From positions 1-10,771 of the forward strand of contig CALDPL010000089.1 of NCBI GenBank assembly GCA_937911965.1: 10,771 bases of DNA, written 5' to 3'. Positions 6,832 to 10,771 of this stretch are shown here, in pieces. How positions within the stretch are numbered: position 1 is the stretch's first letter; the number at the start of each line of letters is the position of its first letter. The notes beneath the pieces are model-generated. The model saw nothing but the letters and a program-made list of their open reading frames with translations, searched no databases and was not told where the DNA came from. Source of the stretch: an uncultured Allomuricauda sp. Its GTDB lineage: Bacteria; Bacteroidota; Bacteroidia; Flavobacteriales; Flavobacteriaceae. The translations under genes and the position numbers were made by a program.

Positions 6832-7269
6832 TCAATTTGTGGTTTCCGGGTCCACCGGAACCGTGTATTCCAAATATATGTCGTTATCTTCCGCATCCTT
6901 GCCGGCGTAGAACCTAAAATGGTACTCCCCGGTATAGATCACCCTGAACTGCATGGTGGCCACCACCTCAGTGACCGCTTGGGTACAGGCCCTTTCCTCA
7001 TCGGTCAAGACGGAGCCCACCACCACTACATCCCGATCGGTCTGTGCCGTTTTGGTAACATCAAAACCTTCGAAGTAGGTACAGCCGTTGGGTCTTTGGT
7101 AGGTGACGTCAATGTCGTAGGTTTCCCCAAAGACAAAGGCTTCGGGAATATCGACATCCACGGTCCTAAGGGCGGTAAAATAAAAATTTGGGGTATCATC
7201 GTCCAGGTCGCAGGACCCCAACCATGAACATGCCACCAATAAAATGAGGGGCATCAACACTTTTTTCAT
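6832..7269 (-). CDS. Predicted lipoprotein of unknown function
   Basis: 145 residues. The N terminus is a lipoprotein signal peptide: MKK, a hydrophobic core (VLMPLILLVACSW) and a lipobox LGSC at 17-20, so Cys20 would be lipidated. It is followed by DLDDD; acidic residues just after the cysteine resemble Bacteroidota export signals to the outer membrane or cell surface. The mature part is rich in strands, with two further cysteines (in 'NGCTYFEGF' and 'ERACTQAV') that could form a disulfide. I do not recognise the family; it resembles small single-domain beta-sandwich lipoproteins. It sits between recA (98 bases upstream) and the sigma gene on the same strand, so it may be part of the sigma/barrel envelope unit. 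Confidence 0.75.
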   Translation of the reverse strand: MKKVLMPLILLVACSWLGSCDLDDDTPNFYFTALRTVDVDIPEAFVFGETYDIDVTYQRPNGCTYFEGFDVTKTAQTDRDVVVVGSVLTDEERACTQAVTEVVATMQFRVIYTGEYHFRFYAGKDAEDNDIYLEYTVPVDPETTN

Positions 7270-7367
7270 AACAAATCCATTTTATTCCCTAGATGTTCAC
7301 TTTTCCCAAGGGTTGCGTTGGATTTTCACGGGACTGCCGTCCAAAAAGTAAAGTTGGGTTGTTCGGT

Positions 7368-8375
7368 TTATTTGCTCAAGGTGGCTATGGCCTCCTTGAT
7401 TTTGTCCTCCAGCTCTTCGGAAAGTTCCGGATTGTCCACGAGCAGGACCTTTACCGCATCGCGACCCTGTCCCAGTTTGGTATCCCCATAACTGAACCAT
7501 GAGCCGCTTTTCTTGATGATTTCATAGGCCACCCCCAAATCGAGTATTTCCCCGATCTTGGAAATTCCCTCCCCGTACATGATGTCGAATTCGGCGGTCT
7601 TGAAGGGTGGGGCCACCTTGTTCTTGACCACCTTTACCCGGGTCTTGTTCCCCTGCACGTCTCCATCGACCCCCTTGATCTGGGTGGATCTCCTGATGTC
7701 CAAACGGATCGAGGCATAGAATTTCAGGGCGTTCCCACCGGTGGTGGTCTCCGGATTCCCGAACATCACCCCGATCTTCTCCCGCAATTGGTTGATGAAG
7801 ATCACGGTGCATTTGGTCTTGCTTATGGTGGAAGTCAGTTTTCTCAGGGCCTGGGACATCAAACGGGCATGAAGGCCCATTTTGGAATCCCCCATCTCCC
7901 CCTCGATCTCGCTCTTCGGGGTCAGGGCGGCCACGGAATCCACGATGACGATGTCAATGGCTCCGGATCGGATCAGGTTTTCGGTGATTTCCAGGGCCTG
8001 CTCCCCGTGATCGGGCTGGGAAATGATCAGGTTGTCGATGTCCACCCCCAATTTTTGGGCATAGAACCGATCGAAGGCGTGCTCCGCATCTATGAAGGCG
8101 GCGATGCCGCCCGCCTTTTGGGCCTCGGCTATGGCGTGCAGGGTCAGGGTGGTCTTCCCGGAAGATTCCGGACCGTAGATCTCGATGACCCGTCCCCTTG
8201 GATAACCACCAACGCCCAGGGCTATGTCCAATCCCAGGGAACCCGAAGGGATTACCTCGACATCCTCCACCACGCTATCGCCCATTTTCATCACGGCACC
8301 CTTGCCATAGGTTTTGTCCAATTTGTCAAGGGTGAGTTTAAGGGCTTTCAGTTTTGCTTCTTTCTCGTTGCTCAT
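7368..8375 (-). CDS. recA: RecA recombinase
   Basis: 335 residues, close to the usual 340-350. RecA polymerises on single-stranded DNA, drives homologous pairing and strand exchange using ATP, and promotes self-cleavage of LexA-type repressors where these exist. Seen in the sequence: Walker A GPESSGKT at 68-75, the catalytic glutamate E98 in 'FIDAEHAFD', Walker B-type '[12 protein letters not shown]' at 140-151, the L1 region '[20 protein letters not shown]', the L2 region '[19 protein letters not shown]' at 202-220, and '[19 protein letters not shown]' at 247-265. The C terminus is short and moderately acidic. The ATG at 8373-8375 begins [21 protein letters not shown], as in other Flavobacteria. 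A TTG two codons upstream is a less likely start. A matching -33/-7 promoter lies just upstream, and no obvious LexA-type box is visible. Confidence 0.99.
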   Translation of the reverse strand: MSNEKEAKLKALKLTLDKLDKTYGKGAVMKMGDSVVEDVEVIPSGSLGLDIALGVGGYPRGRVIEIYGPESSGKTTLTLHAIAEAQKAGGIAAFIDAEHAFDRFYAQKLGVDIDNLIISQPDHGEQALEITENLIRSGAIDIVIVDSVAALTPKSEIEGEMGDSKMGLHARLMSQALRKLTSTISKTKCTVIFINQLREKIGVMFGNPETTTGGNALKFYASIRLDIRRSTQIKGVDGDVQGNKTRVKVVKNKVAPPFKTAEFDIMYGEGISKIGEILDLGVAYEIIKKSGSWFSYGDTKLGQGRDAVKVLLVDNPELSEELEDKIKEAIATLSK

Positions 8376-8395
8376 TGTCAATGGGATTAGGAAGG

Positions 8396-8427
8396 CTAAA
8401 GTACCAATTCTTTACAGATGTGGCAAA
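8396..8427 (-). promoter_or_regulatory. Probable recA promoter, Bacteroidota type
   Basis: On the reverse strand TTTG (8427-8424) is followed, after exactly 20 bases, by TACTTTAG (8403-8396), one mismatch from TAnnTTTG. The -7 box ends 20 bases before the recA ATG, leaving a short leader. Spacing and sequence fit the known Bacteroidota vegetative promoter. Confidence 0.5.
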
Positions 8428-8695
8428 GGCCACGCAACCTTTTTCGATTTATTGAATCCTAGGGGTACTAACTCATTTCAATAGGGCGCTGAGGTGCCCG
8501 GCCTTGCAAGGAGGGAGAAAAATTACACAGTGAAAAAGAAATGAAAACGGAAGGGGCCCACTGCTATTGGGTCCCTTTTTAGTCTATGTCCCTTAATGGA
8601 TAAGAGTTTCCTGAGAAAGACACGGCCCACAAGGGGAACAACAAGCTCCCCTGGCCCAATTTCAATCGGGTGATATGCCTGGGGACGGCCCCGGT
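8428..8695. other. Gap between recA and the Fic remnant with hairpins, no gene called
   Basis: Upstream of recA and downstream of the Fic C-terminal remnant. It holds a hairpin GGGC-8 bases-GCCC (8484-8499), a perfect palindrome CCTTGCAAGG (8502-8511) and the forward terminator-like hairpin at 8552-8580. Reverse-strand open frames here lack protein character. A small forward RNA is possible but no forward promoter is evident. Confidence 0.4.
8552..8580 (+). terminator. Forward-strand terminator-like hairpin without an assigned gene
   Basis: AGGGGCCCA (8552-8560) pairs with TGGGTCCCT (8568-8576), nine base pairs including one G-U in RNA, with a seven-base loop and five T residues at 8576-8580. 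The T run follows only on the + strand, while both flanking genes are on the reverse strand, so the transcript it would end is unknown. Confidence 0.5.
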
Positions 8696-9121
8696 TCATT
8701 TTCCAATTATTTTCCAATATCCGGTTTTATCGCTTCCAATTTGTTCGATTAGCCCCTTTTCCTTTAGGGCTTTGATTTTCCGTTTTACCGTACTCAAACT
8801 AAAATTCAAACGTTCTTTAATGTCGTTTGCCGTGATGTGCTTGTTTTGCTTTATCAAAGAAATTATATCTTCATTTACAGTGTCATTTACTTGGTCGACA
8901 TAATGAATGTGCATTTCACGGTTTTTTAGAACATGATTTTCATCTAGAAGAAAGTTTGAAAGGAATTGGATGAGAAATTTTTCTGTTTTATGAATACCGA
9001 TGGACAAATTTTCGTAGTTGGCCCGTACCAGGGAATTGCGGAAATACCACGAATGTTCTGCAAACATATTATTGTTAACCTCCTTAAAACCAAGGTTTCG
9101 AAGATATTTTATTAAAAATAT
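8696..9121 (-). pseudogene. C-terminal part of a Fic-family protein, cut off by the IS66 insertion
   Basis: The reverse frame is open from the edge of the insertion (9121) to a TGA at 8696-8698. It begins IFLIKYLRNLGFKEVNNN and continues MFAEHSWYFRNSLVRANYEN, the helix after the Fic active site in many Fic proteins. Then come FLIQFLSNFLLDENHVLKNR and a winged helix-turn-helix (about the last 60 residues: DIISLIKQNKHITANDIKER, then STVKRKIKALKEKGLIE). Fic enzymes transfer AMP or other phosphate groups from nucleotides to target proteins. The winged helix suggests DNA binding or autoregulation. The first ATG left in this piece is at 9067, which would give 123 residues without the Fic motif. It is clearly AT-rich compared with recA and the IS, suggesting horizontal origin. 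The N-terminal part continues at 10615-10771. Confidence 0.88.
9114..9121. repeat. Target-site duplication, left copy (AAAAATAT)
   Basis: Identical to the eight bases directly after the right end of the IS element (10619-10626). Eight bases is the normal duplication length for the IS66 family. Confidence 0.93.
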
Positions 9122-9138
9122 GTAACTGTTCAGCCATT
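9122..9138. repeat. IS66 left terminal inverted repeat
   Basis: GTAACTGTTCAGCCATT. It matches the reverse complement of the right end at 15 of 17 positions, and similarity stops after base 17. Confidence 0.93.
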
Positions 9139-9221
9139 ATTTTTTGATTTCCCAAAAAAATAAATGCCCATTGGCTTGGATCTCAATTTTTTAATTCGGA
9201 TCTTTCGGAAAACCGTTCGTC

Positions 9222-10610
9222 TTGACCGACAGAGAGCTTCTTCAAAAGCTGACCGATGAGTTCGATCTCTTCAAAAAGGAGACCGGACAGATCATCGGCG
9301 ACCTCCAAAGGGAGAACGCCGCCCTGAAAGAGAAGCTTGCCCGCTACGAGAACCCAAAGAACAGCGGCAACAGCGGCATCCCCCCCTCCCAGGACCCCTT
9401 CAGAAAGACCAAGAGCCTACGGGGAAGGTCCAACAGGCCCCAGGGCGGCCAAAAGGGACATGATGGGAACAAGCCCAAGATGACCGGGGCCCCGGATGCC
9501 GTGGTGGTCCACGATATCGAAAAATGTTCCTGCTGCGGCAACGGCCTTGAAGGGGATCCCCACCGTTGGGATGCCCGCCAGGTGTTCGACATTCCCCCCA
9601 TTGCCATGGAGGTGACCGAGCACAGAAGGATGCACAGGACCTGTGGCAACTGCGGGACGGAGAACTCGGGGACCTTCCCCGATGGCCTTGTCCAGGAGGC
9701 CCAGTACGGGAACAGGCTCAAATCCCTTTGCGTATACCTTCAAAACTACCATATGCTTCCCTTTGCCCGTTGCAGGGAAATGATCTCGGACCTTACCGGG
9801 CACAACATCTCCACGGGCAGCCTGTCCAATTTCCAGGGCCAGTGCTTCGACCGTCTGGAAGGGTATGAAAGGGACATCAGGGAGATGCTGTTGCAGAGCC
9901 CGGTGCTGCACGCCGATGAGACCGGGATCCGCCTGAGCGGGAAGAACAGTTGGATGCACGTGGTCAGTAATGGGCAGATCGGCTTTTTCGCCCACCATCC
10001 CAACAGGGGAAAACAGGCCATGGACAGCATCGGATTGCTGGAACACTACACCGGGACCCTGGTCCACGACCGGTTCAGCGGTTACTTCTCCTATAGCTGC
10101 GACCATGCCCTGTGCAATGCCCATATCCTAAGGGACCTGGTCCATGTGGAGGAGGCCTTCGATGCCCATTGGGCCAAGGGGCTGAGAAAACTGCTGGTCA
10201 GGGCCAAAAGGGACCGGGAAAGGGACCCCGGGCCGGGGGAGGGACATTATTCAAGGGTCTTCAAAAAGTACATTGGGTACATCAGGCCCGTCATAAGGGG
10301 CCATGACAAAAAATTCAAGAAGACCCAGGAACAGCGACTGGCCTTCGCCCTGGAGAAACACAAATATCTTTTCCTCAAGTTCCTGGAACAGCCCCATGTG
10401 CCCTTCGACAACAACCAGGCCGAACGAGATCTGAGGATGATCAAGGTGAAACAAAAGGTCTCCGGATGCTTCAGGTCACAACAGCACGCCCAATACTTTG
10501 CGCGCATCAGGGGGTATATCTCCACGATCAAGAAAAACAATGAAAGGGTACTGGACAATATCCAAGCGGCATTCCTGGGAAACCCCTATCTTCCCCTATC
10601 CAACGGGTGA
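9222..10610 (+). CDS. IS66-family transposase (TnpC-type)
   Basis: 462 residues, close to full length for the family. It catalyses cut-and-paste or replicative movement of the element by a DDE mechanism. Domains in order: an N-terminal leucine-zipper-like coil (about 5-45); 'NPKNSGNSGIPPSQDPF', the conserved linker; a zinc-finger region with C102/C105 and C141/C144; and the catalytic core with D232 in 'LHADETGIRL', D283 in 'LVHDRFSGYF' and E401 in 'DNNQAERDLRMIK'. A C-terminal helix carries 'RIRGYISTIKKNN'. The best start is a TTG at 9222 (TDRELLQKL); an in-frame stop lies at 9192-9194 and no ATG occurs between. The TGA at 10608-10610 lies inside the right inverted repeat. No frameshift or stop is seen, so the enzyme could be active. 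Confidence 0.96.
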   Translation: MTDRELLQKLTDEFDLFKKETGQIIGDLQRENAALKEKLARYENPKNSGNSGIPPSQDPFRKTKSLRGRSNRPQGGQKGHDGNKPKMTGAPDAVVVHDIEKCSCCGNGLEGDPHRWDARQVFDIPPIAMEVTEHRRMHRTCGNCGTENSGTFPDGLVQEAQYGNRLKSLCVYLQNYHMLPFARCREMISDLTGHNISTGSLSNFQGQCFDRLEGYERDIREMLLQSPVLHADETGIRLSGKNSWMHVVSNGQIGFFAHHPNRGKQAMDSIGLLEHYTGTLVHDRFSGYFSYSCDHALCNAHILRDLVHVEEAFDAHWAKGLRKLLVRAKRDRERDPGPGEGHYSRVFKKYIGYIRPVIRGHDKKFKKTQEQRLAFALEKHKYLFLKFLEQPHVPFDNNQAERDLRMIKVKQKVSGCFRSQQHAQYFARIRGYISTIKKNNERVLDNIQAAFLGNPYLPLSNG

Positions 10611-10618
10611 ACAGTTAC
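10602..10618. repeat. IS66 right terminal inverted repeat
   Basis: Reads AACGGGTGAACAGTTAC, the inverse of the left end apart from two mismatches. It contains the transposase stop codon, and, on the other strand, the TAA that ends the interrupted Fic frame. Confidence 0.93.
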
Positions 10619-10771
10619 AAAAATATTGCTGTCGTTCTTGTGTTTCCTTCACCGAAAAGGTGAATTTGCCACAGGTAGGATATAAAATGTGCTAAATGTT
10701 CGATAACCTCCAATCGACTCAAACCTTTGTAACTAAACTGCTTTTCTTGCTGAAAATCGTATTCCAAGGTT
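10615..10771 (-). pseudogene. N-terminal part of the interrupted Fic-family gene, with the Fic motif (5' end outside window)
   Basis: In the reverse frame from 10770, 50 codons run up to the insertion. They include 'FSYKGLSRLEVIEHLAHFI', then LWQIHLFGEGNTRTTAIF. HLFGEGNTR (10662-10636) fits the Fic catalytic motif HxFxxGNxR, with the catalytic histidine, the acidic residue of the E-G-N loop and the phosphate-binding arginine present. The usual proline after the histidine is a leucine. At the junction the frame reads TTG then TAA inside the IS repeat (10615-10617), so the truncated product stops two residues after AIF. It would keep the motif but lose the following core helix, so activity is unlikely. 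Removing the IS and one duplication copy joins AIF to LIKYLRNLGF in frame with the part at 8696-9121. Confidence 0.9.
10619..10626. repeat. Target-site duplication, right copy (AAAAATAT)
   Basis: Perfect copy of 9114-9121. In the Fic gene it covers codons for Ile, Phe and part of Leu (ATA TTT TT on the reverse strand). Confidence 0.93.

Larger units (their letters stand above)
9122..10618 (+). mobile_element. Complete IS66-family insertion sequence (single-gene, ISBst12-like)
   Basis: 1497 bases bounded by terminal inverted repeats that start GTAA, as in IS66, and flanked by a perfect 8-base duplication. Between them is one intact transposase gene. The tnpA and tnpB accessory genes of classic IS66 are absent, which fits the ISBst12-like subgroup with only the large transposase. 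The perfect duplication, intact frame and GC-rich body inside an AT-rich gene point to a recent insertion. The element lies opposite in direction to the gene it interrupts. Confidence 0.95.

Noticed and set aside
8671..8697. GC-rich hairpin (GGGG-CCGT-CCCC on the reverse strand) as a terminator at the end of the Fic gene
   Set aside because: No T run on the reverse strand and the stem is short and imperfect beyond four pairs.
8523..8717. Reverse 64-codon open frame overlapping the end of the Fic remnant
   Set aside because: No family resemblance, overlaps the Fic tail in another frame, and covers the terminator-like hairpin.
1..10771. CRISPR array, tRNA or rRNA genes, integrase or attachment sites, LexA box at recA
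   Set aside because: No regularly spaced repeats, cloverleaf-like segments, rRNA-like stretches or integrase motifs were found by reading both strands.

Overview
The window looks like a chromosomal segment of a marine-type Flavobacteriaceae (Bacteroidota) of moderately high GC for that family. The evidence is the protein set: a CCDC81-type HU domain fused to a SPOR domain, a flavobacterial-style RecA, and a sigma factor followed by a membrane-anchored beta-barrel protein. Starts lack Shine-Dalgarno sequences, and a few sites resemble the Bacteroidota -33 TTTG / -7 TAnnTTTG promoter. A Robiginitalea/Muricauda-like lineage is a guess from GC and protein style only.

Left part (1-4004), housekeeping: the 3' tip of a forward gene (probably an M23/LytM-type peptidase) meets a reverse unit of HU-SPOR protein followed by acyl-CoA thioesterase. 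Next come reverse trpS, a reverse GlsB/YeaQ-type small membrane protein with its own terminator, and, divergent from it, a forward 1-acylglycerol-3-phosphate acyltransferase. Region 4005-4660 is AT-rich and has no intact gene. It holds what looks like a frameshifted remnant of a coiled-coil gene and a short alternating inverted repeat.

Middle part (4661-8427): a reverse run of recA, a small lipoprotein, an ECF-type sigma factor and a 506-residue protein with one inner-membrane helix, a long charged linker and a C-terminal beta-barrel-like domain, closed by a strong terminator. The last two genes are 11 bases apart and probably form a regulatory pair. recA has a plausible Bacteroidota promoter.

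Right part (8428-10771), accessory: an AT-rich reverse gene for a Fic-family protein (Fic motif plus C-terminal winged helix) is split by a complete IS66-family element at 9122-10618. The element has 17-base terminal inverted repeats, a single transposase gene and an 8-base target duplication (AAAAATAT). Removing the element and one duplication copy restores one continuous Fic reading frame, with the insertion six codons after the Fic motif. This insertional inactivation of a toxin-like or signalling Fic enzyme is the most informative event in the window. I did not find a clearly new multi-gene system. The sigma factor / trans-envelope barrel pair and a possible unassigned small transcript near 8484-8580 are the other places worth checking.
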